Shown in pieces: positions 45,173 through 53,214 of a stretch of 64,000 nt of DNA. Origin of the DNA: SXVE01 sp036388895 (GTDB lineage Bacteria; Acidobacteriota; Blastocatellia; Pyrinomonadales; Pyrinomonadaceae); the NCBI GenBank assembly GCA_036388895.1, contig DASVQY010000026.1, forward strand, positions 42,743-106,742, in the 5' to 3' direction. Position 1 is the stretch's first letter. Each line of letters begins with the position of its first letter. The notes under the pieces were generated by a model, which ran no database searches, had not been told where the DNA came from, and saw nothing but the letters and a program-made list of their open reading frames with translations. The position numbers were made by a program, and so were the translations under genes.

Positions 45173-45861
45173 TGATATACCTTCCAAAATTAATTCTCGC
45201 GTCAGGCAGCCCGCGCCGCGCCGAAATTTTAACTTCGGTCGGTTGGGAATTCGTAAAAGACGTTGCCGACATTGACGAAACCGAGCGCGAAGGCGAAACT
45301 CCCGAAAATTACGTCCAAAGACTCGCGCGGGAAAAAGCCGAAGCGGTTGCCGAAAAATACGAAGACGCAATCGTCCTCGGAGCCGACACGACGGTTATAA
45401 TTGACGATCAAATCATAGGAAAACCGACTGATTTAGCCGACGCCCGGCGAATGCTGAAAATGCTTTCCGGTCGCTGGCACGAAGTTTTAACGGGCGTCGC
45501 GATTGTCAGGAAAGTCCAAAGTCCAAAGTCTAAGGTACAAAGTCAGTCGGAAATTCAAAGTTCAAAGTTCGAGGTTCAAAGTTCAGAGAAACAAAATCCA
45601 AAATCCAAAATCCAAAATCCCAAATCAGTTGTCGGTTTGCAGAGAACACGGGTTAAATTCGGCGAAATGAATGATGAAGAAATCGAATTTCTCGTCGAAA
45701 AGGGCGCGCCGCTCGACAAAGCCGGAGCTTATGCCGTTCAGGCGCAAGCCGCGCTTTTTATCGAAAAAATCGAAGGCGACTACTGGAATGTCGTCGGTTT
45801 GCCGGTTAATTTGGTTTTTGAACTAGTGAAAAATTTAGATGTGAAAAGTGAAAAAGTTTGA
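45172..45861 (+). CDS. maf: Maf-type nucleoside triphosphate pyrophosphatase, interrupted in frame by a heptamer array
   Basis: 229 residues from ATG 45172. Start LILASGSPRRAEILTSVGW is the Maf signature, with AIVLGADTTVIIDDQIIGKP and LSGRWHEVLTGVAIV; after the insert come RTRVKFGEM, GAPLDKAGAYAVQAQ and IEGDYWNVVGLP. Maf proteins hydrolyse dTTP, UTP or modified nucleotides (m5UTP, pseudo-UTP) and affect septation. Ordinary Maf is about 190-200 residues; here ~40 residues of Lys/Ser/Gln-rich sequence (KVQSPKSKVQSQ, IQNPKSV) are inserted near residue 115, exactly encoded by the repeat array at 45511-45629. The insert lies at a loop between conserved motifs, so folding may survive. The last codons (VKSEKV) fall in another array. 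Confidence 0.88.
   Translation: MIYLPKLILASGSPRRAEILTSVGWEFVKDVADIDETEREGETPENYVQRLAREKAEAVAEKYEDAIVLGADTTVIIDDQIIGKPTDLADARRMLKMLSGRWHEVLTGVAIVRKVQSPKSKVQSQSEIQSSKFEVQSSEKQNPKSKIQNPKSVVGLQRTRVKFGEMNDEEIEFLVEKGAPLDKAGAYAVQAQAALFIEKIEGDYWNVVGLPVNLVFELVKNLDVKSEKV
45511..45629 (+). repeat. 17-unit heptamer array inside maf
   Basis: Seventeen consecutive 7-bp units in one phase: AAAGTCC (x2), AAAGTCT, AAGGTAC, AAAGTCA, GTCGGAA, ATTCAAA, GTTCAAA, GTTCGAG, GTTCAAA, GTTCAGA, GAAACAA, AATCCAA (x3), AATCCCA, AATCAGT. Read in frame they give a 7-residue protein repeat rich in Ser, Lys and Gln. Confidence 0.95.
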
Positions 45862-45967
45862 AAGCATAAAAGGGGAAATGCAGAATTTAAAAGGGAAAAG
45901 TGCAGACACGAAACTTTTTTGCGCCTGCACTTTTTTACCTTTTTATACCTTTTTACTCTTAAACTTT
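45841..45967. repeat. Heptamer array at the maf 3' end containing a terminator
   Basis: GTGAAAA, GTGAAAA, AGTTTGA, AAGCATA, AAAGGGG, AAATGCA, GAATTTA, AAAGGGA, AAAGTGC; then a facing arm TGCACTT, TTTTACC, TTTTTAT, ACCTTTT, TACTCTT. It overlaps the last six codons of maf. The inner part forms the terminator at 45898-45936. Confidence 0.75.
45898..45936. terminator. Rho-independent terminator between maf and the redoxin gene
   Basis: AAGTGCAG (45898-45905) pairs with CTGCACTT (45925-45932), followed by Ts; it lies in a heptamer array and serves both convergent genes. Confidence 0.75.
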
Positions 45968-45968
45968 T

Positions 45969-46478
45969 TTATAAAATTTCGTCAATCTTGCTCGACAACA
46001 TCAGCGAAATATCATTTTTCGGATCAATGCCGCCGAACGGTTCCATCGCCAATTTGCCGTTTTTGTCAAGAATAATAAAGGCAGGCAGTTGATCTACTTT
46101 ATATTGTTTTATTGTCTGCAAGCCTTCTGAATCGCGCAGAATAGAAACGGTTAATTTGTTCGATTCGCCGAATTTGCGAATCGCGTCGTTGCTCGCGTAG
46201 TTTTTCGATTTTTCCGTTTCCGAATCCGTGGCGATAAAGAAAAACGAAACGTCGCGTCCGGCGTATTTACGGGCGAGTTTGTTGATTGCATCGGCTTGTC
46301 CTTTTGAAAGCGGAAGCCAGCTTGCGCCAATCGCCATCACGACAACTTTTCCTTTCTGCGACTGCAAATCAATCTTTTCGCCGTCGAGCGAAGAAAAAGT
46401 AATATTCTGCGCCGCTGCGGTAAACGAAAATGCGATCAAAAGACCGAAAATCGCTAATAATGATTTAATGTTTTTCAT
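45969..46478 (-). CDS. Exported thioredoxin-fold protein lacking the CxxC motif
   Basis: 169 residues from ATG 46478 (a start at 46496 adds KFKIYM and is less likely). Signal peptide (~1-23). TlpA/redoxin fold: ITFSSLDGEKIDLQSQKGKV, then VVMAIGASWLPLSKGQADA where redoxins have WCxPC, then YKVDQLPAFIILDKNGKL with the cis-proline. Both active-site cysteines are missing (ASWLPLSKGQ), so redox activity by this site is unlikely. It may be a binding or structural relative. It is convergent with maf. Confidence 0.8.
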   Translation of the reverse strand: MKNIKSLLAIFGLLIAFSFTAAAQNITFSSLDGEKIDLQSQKGKVVVMAIGASWLPLSKGQADAINKLARKYAGRDVSFFFIATDSETEKSKNYASNDAIRKFGESNKLTVSILRDSEGLQTIKQYKVDQLPAFIILDKNGKLAMEPFGGIDPKNDISLMLSSKIDEIL

Positions 46479-46539
46479 ATATATTTTGAATTTCACGGTT
46501 TTCGGAAATTCGTTTTATTGGATGCGGTTACCGCCGGAT

Positions 46540-47394
46540 TTACTGCTTTTTATTGAGAGTAATATTGTCTATTAAACGGACGAGTCCGAAGCGCACGGCG
46601 ACGGCAATCAAAACCGGATCGTCACCGACTTTATCAATCGGAACGAGCGTTTCGGCGTCAACCACGCCGATGTAATCAATCCGCGCGAACGGTTCGGTTT
46701 CGATTTTTTGGCGAACTATTTCGGCAAGCCTCAAAGCATTTCGCTCGCCGCTGCGAAAAGCAATTTTCGCTTCGCGCAAACCTTGATAAATAATCGAAGC
46801 GCTGCGTCTTTCCTCATCGGTCAAAAGCGTGTTGCGCGAAGACATCGCCAGACCGGATTCTTCGCGAATCGTCGGAAGCACGACGATTTCCGTTTCAAAA
46901 CCCAAATCTTTCGTCAATCTTTTGATAACGGCGACTTGCTGAGCGTCTTTCTGACCGAAAAAAGCGTAATCGGGTCGAATCGTATTGAAAAGAATCGTGA
47001 CGATTGTCGCGACGCCGCGAAAATGTCCGGGACGCGCCGCTCCTTCTAAAGTTTCCGTTAAGTTTTCGACGTAAACGTAAGTCGAAAAATTTTCGCCGTA
47101 AATTTCCTGCGTCTCGGGAGCGAAAATGTAATCAACTTGGTAATCGGCTAGAACGGCGGCGTCGGTCGTTAAATCGCGCGGATATTTATTAAAATCTTCC
47201 TTTTCGTTGAATTGCGTCGGATTAACGAAAATCGAAACGATAACGATGTCCGACATTTGTCTAGCTTCGTTGATCAGCGAGAGATGTCCTTCGTGCAAAG
47301 CGCCCATCGTCGGAACGAAACCGACGGTTTTGTTTTCGCGTCGCAGTTTTCGTGCAATAGACGCCATTCTTTGACGGCGATTAATAATTTCCAT
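46540..47394 (-). CDS. panC: Pantothenate synthetase
   Basis: 284 residues. The HIGH-type motif appears as PTMGALHEGHLSLI (~28-41), the ATP-binding region as FFGQKDAQQVAVIKRL (~147-162), and the KMSKS-like MSSRNTLL (~184-191). It ligates pantoate and beta-alanine with ATP to give pantothenate. Four bases separate it from panB upstream, so folK, panB and panC probably form one operon. No panD is in the window. Confidence 0.95.
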   Translation of the reverse strand: MEIINRRQRMASIARKLRRENKTVGFVPTMGALHEGHLSLINEARQMSDIVIVSIFVNPTQFNEKEDFNKYPRDLTTDAAVLADYQVDYIFAPETQEIYGENFSTYVYVENLTETLEGAARPGHFRGVATIVTILFNTIRPDYAFFGQKDAQQVAVIKRLTKDLGFETEIVVLPTIREESGLAMSSRNTLLTDEERRSASIIYQGLREAKIAFRSGERNALRLAEIVRQKIETEPFARIDYIGVVDAETLVPIDKVGDDPVLIAVAVRFGLVRLIDNITLNKKQ

Positions 47395-47397
47395 AAA

Positions 47398-48267
47398 TTA
47401 ACGAACGACTGCTTTTAATGTTTCCACATCAACTTCTTCGGGCAAGCCGTAGGATTCCTTTTCGTTCGGATATGCGCCGCCGCGCACGTCTTCGACCCAA
47501 TTTTTGATAGCTTCCGTAATGACCTGACTGACGTTTGCGTATTGACGCACGAAACGCGGCTGTCTGCCGAATGTGAAACCGATCAGATCGTGCAGAACGA
47601 GGACTTGTATGTCGCAATTTGAACCGGCGCCGATTCCGACGGTCGAGATTGTTAATTCGTTTGTGATGATTTCGGCGATTTCGCGCGGAACGAGTTCTAA
47701 AACGATGGCAAACGCTCCGGCTTCTTCGAGCATTTTCGCGTCTTCGATCAAGATTCGCGCCGCTTCGGGGGTTTTCCCTTGAACGCGATAGCCGCCGAGT
47801 TTGTGAACCGACTGCGGCGTTAAACCGATGTGCGCCATTACGGGAATTTCTTCGTCAACCAGGCGCTTAACCAAATCTACGCGATTGCGCCCGCCTTCAA
47901 GCTTTACCGCTTCGGCGCCGCCGTCCTTCATTAATTTCAAAGCGTTTCTGACCGCTTTGTTATCGCCGACGTGATAACTTCCGTAAGGCATATCGGCGAC
48001 GATTAAGGCTCGATTGGCGCCGCGTTTCACGGCTTTTACGGCAGATAAAATCTCGTCCAAAGTTACCGGAATAGTATTCCCGTAACCGTGTATCACGTTT
48101 CCCATACTGTCGCCGACCAGAATGATTTCGACTCCGGCTTCGTCAACGATACGGGCGGTCGGGTAGTCATACGCCGTCAAACAAACTAACTTTTCGCCTT
48201 TTTCTTTCGCCGCGCGCAAAGCGGGAACATAAACCTTTTCCGGCTTATCCGGTTTTAAATACGCCAT
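47398..48267 (-). CDS. panB: 3-methyl-2-oxobutanoate hydroxymethyltransferase
   Basis: 289 residues. The start LVCLTAYDYPTARIVDEAG and the metal-site ILVGDSMGNVIHGY, ADMPYGSYHV, VMAHIGLTPQSVHKLGG and GIGAGSNCDIQVLVLHD are the family motifs. It adds a hydroxymethyl group from methylenetetrahydrofolate to alpha-ketoisovalerate, the first step to pantothenate. The 4-bp gap to panC indicates coupling. Confidence 0.95.
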   Translation of the reverse strand: MAYLKPDKPEKVYVPALRAAKEKGEKLVCLTAYDYPTARIVDEAGVEIILVGDSMGNVIHGYGNTIPVTLDEILSAVKAVKRGANRALIVADMPYGSYHVGDNKAVRNALKLMKDGGAEAVKLEGGRNRVDLVKRLVDEEIPVMAHIGLTPQSVHKLGGYRVQGKTPEAARILIEDAKMLEEAGAFAIVLELVPREIAEIITNELTISTVGIGAGSNCDIQVLVLHDLIGFTFGRQPRFVRQYANVSQVITEAIKNWVEDVRGGAYPNEKESYGLPEEVDVETLKAVVR

Positions 48268-48320
48268 AGATTGATATTAAAAGGGAAACCGGCAAATAAA
48301 GCAAAGCACTAGAGTTAAAT

Positions 48321-48400
48321 GAACAACGAGAACTGAAAAGCGAAAACTGAGAACTCGTATTTGTATTCGTTTCCTGCTTTTCACTCTCAGTTTTCATTCT
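48321..48400. repeat. Heptamer array with facing arms between folK and panB
   Basis: GAACAAC, GAGAACT, GAAAAGC, GAAAACT, GAGAACT, then facing GCTTTTC, ACTCTCA, GTTTTCA. GAAAACTGAGA (48342-48352) and TCTCAGTTTTC (48385-48395) are perfect 11-bp reverse complements. It fills most of the 133-bp gap. Confidence 0.8.
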
Positions 48401-48967
48401 TTAAATCTTTCGCGCCAGGTTCTTAAAATATATCTTCATTTCGTCGTTCTCAAAAGTTTGCCCGAGATTCGGATTCCATCTTTTGACTAAAGAATCGTCG
48501 GTCACTTCGGTTAATAATTGCGTGATATTTTTATTGAAAACGGGATGCAGAGCGTGCGGAGCGATTTCGGCGAGCGGCGTTAAAACAAAACGGCGCAGGT
48601 GCATTCGCGGATGCGGCAAAGTAACGAATTCCGTCTCCATTTGCAAATCGCCGAACATCAATATATCCAGATCAACGGTGCGCGGTTTTTTCAAATTTTT
48701 ATCTTTTCGACCGAGCAGGTATTCTATCCGCAAAAGGCGAGCCATCATTTGCGAAGCCGTGATGCCGGAAGTGCGAATCTCAACCGCCATATTCAAAAAA
48801 CTGCCGTGATCTTCCACACCAACCGGCTCGGTTTCGTAAATAGCGGAAAGTTTCTGCACGCTGAAGCTCGCTTCGAGCAGCCCGCGCACCGCCAGCAGAA
48901 GATTTCCCGCCCGGTCGCCAAGGTTTGAACCAAGTCCGATATAAGCTGTTACAATTTCAGCATCCAC
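48401..48967 (-). CDS. folK: 2-amino-4-hydroxy-6-hydroxymethyldihydropteridine pyrophosphokinase
   Basis: 188 residues. The HPPK start AYIGLGSNLGDR (~8-19), AIYETEPVGVEDHGSFLNMA (~42-61) and RTVDLDILMFGD with LPHPRMHLRRFVLTPLAEI are complete. It transfers pyrophosphate from ATP to hydroxymethyl-dihydropterin in folate synthesis. Ordinary HPPK has about 160 residues; the C-terminal ~20 (TFENDEMKIYFKNLARKI) are extra. It shares a strand with panB and panC. Confidence 0.93.
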   Translation of the reverse strand: MDAEIVTAYIGLGSNLGDRAGNLLLAVRGLLEASFSVQKLSAIYETEPVGVEDHGSFLNMAVEIRTSGITASQMMARLLRIEYLLGRKDKNLKKPRTVDLDILMFGDLQMETEFVTLPHPRMHLRRFVLTPLAEIAPHALHPVFNKNITQLLTEVTDDSLVKRWNPNLGQTFENDEMKIYFKNLARKI

Positions 48968-49080
48968 AATTTAGCATTATTTTTGAAGGATTAAAAACCG
49001 AAAGCATTTTCAATTTACAAATAATCATTAACAAACGCCATTGTCAATAAAAAAACAAGTTTTCCAAAACTTTCAAATCA

Positions 49081-49180
49081 CATTTCGTCTTTGACAGCAT
49101 CGGCTGAACGACGAATTTTCATCGCCAATTCCTGGTGAGAATTCTCCGAGATGCTTTCATTTGAAAAAAACGAGTTTCTT
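49081..49180 (-). pseudogene. Decayed fragment of a dciA-like gene
   Basis: Minus-strand translation gives KRNSFFSNESISENSHQELAM...RRSADAVKDEM and then a stop, with a TGA just upstream and no start. It aligns with the C-terminal part of the DUF721 gene at 44612-45100 (KNSIVSNESIAENALSE...RHSADAIKDD). Nucleotide similarity is visible over about 100 bp. It is an internal duplicate or remnant of that gene. The surrounding 48968-49291 otherwise holds no gene; a small hairpin TAGTC-GAAAA-GACTA lies near 49265. Confidence 0.6.
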
Positions 49181-49291
49181 TTTCAACCGGAAGTTTTTTA
49201 ATAAGGAGTAGTTTTTACACGGATGCCGTAGTAGTAAACAGGAATTTGCGAGATTCATTTGCATAGTCGAAAAGACTAATGTTTTTGTTTG

Positions 49292-49621
49292 CTACGGTTT
49301 TAATTTTACGGCGGTTCCGTAGGCGAGAATTTCAGAAGAACCGCTCATAATGGAACTGGTGGTAAAACGCAAATTTACAACAGCGTCGGCATCGAGCTTT
49401 TTTGCTTCATCAACCATTCTGCTGATCGCTTTGTGTCTCGCTTCGGTCAACATATCCGTGTAGCTTTTTATTTCGCCGCCGATGACCGATTTTAAGCCCG
49501 CCATTATATCTTTTCCAACGTGCTTCGACTGAACGACATTTCCCGAAACTATGCCGAGTATTTCTTGTATTTCTCTGCCCGGCACATCAGGAGTAGTGGT
49601 ATAAATCATCCCTTTTTTCAT
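49292..49621 (-). CDS. YbjQ-like heavy-metal-binding-domain protein (UPF0145)
   Basis: 109 residues. TTTPDVPGREIQEILGIVSG, then the glycine-rich and charged middle ARHKAISRMVDEAKKLDADA and the end NLRFTTSSIM...EILAYGTAVKL are the YbjQ pattern. The name derives from a putative metal-binding fold; the biochemical role is not established. It is a single gene. Confidence 0.9.
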   Translation of the reverse strand: MKKGMIYTTTPDVPGREIQEILGIVSGNVVQSKHVGKDIMAGLKSVIGGEIKSYTDMLTEARHKAISRMVDEAKKLDADAVVNLRFTTSSIMSGSSEILAYGTAVKLKP

Positions 49622-49764
49622 AATAATTTACTCTACACCTCAATCTGATAATAAATAATATCCTTAAATTGTTACAAAGCTTTCGTTTCTGAAACGTTTT
49701 TTAGTATGCCGGGGCTGATTGAGAGGGCGCTGTTTTTCGTTCGTATTTACTTTTTCCGCACAGA

Positions 49765-51171
49765 ATGTTTCAATATAAACAGCTATTTCATAAAATCCAG
49801 CAATGTTTCCGAACGGAAAACATTCGGGCGGAAAACGAGCGTGACCGTCTTGACAAAAATTACACGCCGCGCCAAACGATGCCACGCAGAAAATTTCGCA
49901 ATACGCAACGCTTCGAAACCCCGGAAGAGCGTTCTTTTCAAGAATATATCACCAACCAGCCCGCGCCTCATACAACGCGAACCGAACTTTTACGCCTGAT
50001 ACGCGGCGGCGAAGACACGTATCTCGAACTGAAAATAAAATTATCAAACCCCGAAAAGATCGCGCAGGGAATCGTTGCGCTCGCCAATACCGGCGGCGGA
50101 ACTATAATTTTCGGCGTTTCCGATCAATTGCGCGTCGAAGGCGTCAGCAACCCGGAATGGGTGCAGGAAGAACTGGTCCGCATCTGCCGCGAGGAAATCG
50201 TTCCGCCGCTCGTTCCTTTGATTGACAGCATCGCGTACGACAACGGCAGGCGCATCGTCGTTTTGGACATTGATCCGCGTCGGCGTCCGTACAGAACGCG
50301 CGACGGCAGATTTTATCTGCGTATCGGCGCGGAAAAAAGGGAAACGACGCGCGAAGAACTGTCGGCGTGGCTCGATGAAATTCGCCCGCTCGGGTATGAA
50401 AACATTCCGCTGCCGAACGTGTACGAAGAAGACTTTGACGACGCGCTTTTGTGGGGCTTTGCCGGCGGTTTTGAGGATGATGTTCTGGGGAGAAACATTT
50501 ACCAAACGGCTGATTTTTTGAAAAAGGATTTGCTGCTGGCGACCGGAAATTTAGACGAATTTTTCCCGACCGTCGCGGCGATTTTACTGTTCGGCAAAAA
50601 CGAGCGTGTCGCCGAATTGGTTCCGCGCTCAAAAGTTACGCTGGCGCGTTTGTCAGGCGATAACGGGCTCGCACAGACCGTTGAAAAAGTTGAATTAAGC
50701 GGAAATCTTTTGACGCTTTATGAAGACGTTTTGCGATTCGTTTCCCGTTACTGCGATTTGGAAAAATTGAAACCGAAAAAATCCAAGGCGATTGGCGATT
50801 CGCCGGTTCAGTCGCGCGGTCAGTATCATCTTTATTCAGTGACGGAGGCGGTTTCAAATATGCTGATGCACCGCGATCTGGCTTTGCGGGAAATTCCGAC
50901 GCGCATTTTGATTTACGATAAATCAATCGAATTTATCAATCCGCGTAGAACAAATGGTTTTGTCCCGCCCGCTTCGCGCGCCATACGTTATGGATTAACG
51001 CAGCGCATAAATCCGCAAATCGCTTCGATTTTCACCCGCCGCGAATACGGCACAAACGTTCCGCGCGGCGGTTTGCCGATGATTCTGCGCGGCTCGCATA
51101 ATTTTTCCGGCAAGCGAGCGGAAATTTACACTTCAAACGACGAGTTCAAGCTGAAAATTTACAGCCTTTAA
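49765..51171 (+). CDS. AlbA_2/Schlafen-like ATP-binding domain protein
   Basis: 468 residues by the start at 49765; the start at 49879 (PRRKFRNTQRF) gives 430 and neither has a clear Shine-Dalgarno. The AlbA_2 domain is at ~85-190: EDTYLELKIKLSNPEKIAQG, IVALANTGGGTIIFGVSD. A GHKL-like C-terminal module follows (YHLYSVTEAVSNMLMHRDLA and PRRTNGFVPPA, NVPRGGLPMI). Such proteins are usually transcription regulators or stress-linked. The N-terminal ~80 residues are basic and unstructured. Target unknown. Confidence 0.8.
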   Translation: MFQYKQLFHKIQQCFRTENIRAENERDRLDKNYTPRQTMPRRKFRNTQRFETPEERSFQEYITNQPAPHTTRTELLRLIRGGEDTYLELKIKLSNPEKIAQGIVALANTGGGTIIFGVSDQLRVEGVSNPEWVQEELVRICREEIVPPLVPLIDSIAYDNGRRIVVLDIDPRRRPYRTRDGRFYLRIGAEKRETTREELSAWLDEIRPLGYENIPLPNVYEEDFDDALLWGFAGGFEDDVLGRNIYQTADFLKKDLLLATGNLDEFFPTVAAILLFGKNERVAELVPRSKVTLARLSGDNGLAQTVEKVELSGNLLTLYEDVLRFVSRYCDLEKLKPKKSKAIGDSPVQSRGQYHLYSVTEAVSNMLMHRDLALREIPTRILIYDKSIEFINPRRTNGFVPPASRAIRYGLTQRINPQIASIFTRREYGTNVPRGGLPMILRGSHNFSGKRAEIYTSNDEFKLKIYSL

Positions 51172-51220
51172 ACGCTTTTCACGAATGCGTCTGGCGTTTG
51201 AAAATTAAAAGTTTTTCAAT

Positions 51221-51256
51221 AAAAAAGAGCGGCAAATTTTCTCGCCGCTCTTTTTT
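51221..51256. terminator. Bidirectional terminator after the AlbA_2 gene and rpoD
   Basis: AAAAAAGAGCGGC pairs with GCCGCTCTTTTTT (loop AAATTTTCTC). Confidence 0.9.
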
Positions 51257-51281
51257 ATATAAAACTATTTGAATTTTTATA

Positions 51282-53003
51282 TTACTGCTTTCCTTCCAAA
51301 AATGCCTTCAAACGTCTTGAACGCGATGGGTGACGAAGTTTTCTCAAAGCTTTCGCTTCGATTTGACGAATACGTTCGCGAGTTACGGCAAAATGCTGTC
51401 CGACTTCTTCTAGAGTGTGTTCTGAGCCGGTATTACCAAGCCCGAAACGCATTTTGATAACTTTTTCTTCGCGCGGAGTCAGTGTCGCCAAAACTTCGTC
51501 GGTAATCTCGCGAAGATTGGAAAACGTGACCGATTCAGCCGGATTCAGTATCGAACGGTCTTCGATAAAATCACCTAAATGCGAGTCTTCTTCTTCGCCA
51601 ATCGGCGTTTCGAGCGAAATCGGTTCCTGCGCGATTTTCAAAACTTTTCGCACTTTTGAAACCGGAATGTCCATTCGCTTAGCGATTTCCTCGCTCGAAG
51701 GTTCGCGTCCAAGTTCCTGAACAAGCAAACGCGACGTGCGAATCAGCTTGTTAATCGTCTCGATCATATGAACGGGAATGCGTATCGTTCTTGCCTGATC
51801 CGCGATTGCGCGCGTAATCGCCTGACGAATCCACCACGTTGCATAAGTCGAAAACTTGTAGCCGCGCCGCCACTCGAATTTATCAACAGCCTTCATCAAA
51901 CCGATGTTGCCTTCCTGAATTAAATCGAGAAACTGCAAACCGCGATTCGTATATTTTTTCGCAATTGAAACAACAAGACGCAAGTTCGCTTCGACGAGTT
52001 CGCGTTTCGCTTGATTCGTCTGCCGTTCGCCGACATCAATCGCCTGCATCGCACGTTTGATTTCAACCGGCGGAAGATAATATTTTTCTTCGATGTCGGC
52101 TAAAACCTTACGCGCGTCGGCGATTTTTTGATTCAGCTCTTTTTTATCATCGGGCGAAACCTTTCTTTCTAGCTTTTCTTCGGATTTGCTGATTGTTCGC
52201 TCAGCTTTTCTGATATCTTCGACCGTTTTGCGGATCGCCGAGATCAAAATCTGCATCGCGTTTTCCGTCAGATTCAGATTTTTAACTTCCTGCGCGATTT
52301 CAAGGCGCAGCCGCGCGGTTTTTCTTCTCAAAAAAAGAAGTTTTTTCGACGGCTTGCCCTTCGATTTTTTCTGTTCTTCGCGAAACTCTTCCAAAACTTT
52401 CAGAGCATTACCGTAATTCTGCCGAATGTTTTCGATGCCTTCGAGCGTCCAGCGCAGATATTCTTCCGCTTTGTCTTCTTCGCCGGAAAGTTCAGCCTGT
52501 TCGGAAAACGTAACGATTTCGCGGATGCTTTGTTTTCCGCTCATCAAATCCGTGCCGATTTTCAGCAATCTTTCTATCGCAATCGGCGAGCGCGAAATCG
52601 CTTTGCGTGTCTTTATTTGCCCGCGTTCGATACGTTTGGCGATTGTCACTTCGCCTTCGCGCGTCAAAAGCGGGACGATGCCCATTTCGCGCAGATAAAG
52701 CCGCACCGGATCGTTCGATTTATCGAGCGCGCCAGCGGAAAGGTCTAAATCCAGATCGTCTTCGTCGAGATCGTTATCGTCGTCGAGCGCCAGACTCGCT
52801 GCTTGTTCGAGCAGTTGCGCGTCGGTTTCGGCTACGGAAATATTCGCGCCTTCGAGACGGTCCAAAACGTCTTCGATGTCGTCGGGCGACATCATATTGT
52901 CGGGAATTTCCCGATTAAGTTCGTCAAAACTTAAAAATTTCTTGCGCTTGCCGATAGCCAGCAAGCGGTCCATTAAATCTTCCTTTTCGTCGTAATCAGC
53001 CAT
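51282..53003 (-). CDS. rpoD: Primary RNA polymerase sigma factor
   Basis: 573 residues. Region 1.1 (DRLLAIGKRKKFLSFDELN), an acidic linker (DDDNDLDEDDLDLDLS), region 1.2 (DPVRLYLREMGIVPLL), a non-conserved region, then 2.1-2.4 (VSIAKKYTNRGLQFLDLIQE, KFSTYATWWIRQAITRAIAD), 3 and 4.2 (VTRERIRQIEAKALRKL). It recognises -35 and -10 promoters of housekeeping genes. dnaG lies upstream on the same strand, matching the conserved dnaG-rpoD order of the macromolecular synthesis operon; a 396-bp gap separates them here. Confidence 0.97.
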   Translation of the reverse strand: MADYDEKEDLMDRLLAIGKRKKFLSFDELNREIPDNMMSPDDIEDVLDRLEGANISVAETDAQLLEQAASLALDDDNDLDEDDLDLDLSAGALDKSNDPVRLYLREMGIVPLLTREGEVTIAKRIERGQIKTRKAISRSPIAIERLLKIGTDLMSGKQSIREIVTFSEQAELSGEEDKAEEYLRWTLEGIENIRQNYGNALKVLEEFREEQKKSKGKPSKKLLFLRRKTARLRLEIAQEVKNLNLTENAMQILISAIRKTVEDIRKAERTISKSEEKLERKVSPDDKKELNQKIADARKVLADIEEKYYLPPVEIKRAMQAIDVGERQTNQAKRELVEANLRLVVSIAKKYTNRGLQFLDLIQEGNIGLMKAVDKFEWRRGYKFSTYATWWIRQAITRAIADQARTIRIPVHMIETINKLIRTSRLLVQELGREPSSEEIAKRMDIPVSKVRKVLKIAQEPISLETPIGEEEDSHLGDFIEDRSILNPAESVTFSNLREITDEVLATLTPREEKVIKMRFGLGNTGSEHTLEEVGQHFAVTRERIRQIEAKALRKLRHPSRSRRLKAFLEGKQ

Positions 53004-53063
53004 AAATTTATGAAAATTTTTGATTATTTCTATGTATAGATAGTTGTATAATAAATAGTATTT

Positions 53064-53100
53064 TACGCGCGGAAATCTATAAAAAGTTTCAATACGCGCG
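53064..53100 (-). promoter_or_regulatory. Direct repeat TACGCGCG upstream of rpoD
   Basis: TACGCGCG at 53064-53071 and at 53093-53100, 29 bp apart, in an otherwise AT-rich leader of rpoD. It could be a regulator site; inferred from position only. The rest of 53004-53399 holds the dnaG remnant and a hairpin. Confidence 0.35.
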
Positions 53101-53214
53101 ATTGTGCAAAATTATTATCGAAATATTATCCGAAATTTAAATTTATTCTTATTGTTATACGTCCAATTTGAGCGTTTAAGTTTATGCTTTTTAAATAATT
53201 TTGCCATGAAACAG

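Noticed and set aside
45511..45629. Could the arrays be CRISPR repeats
   Set aside because: The period is 7 bp with no spacers, no 25-37 bp repeat and no cas genes nearby.
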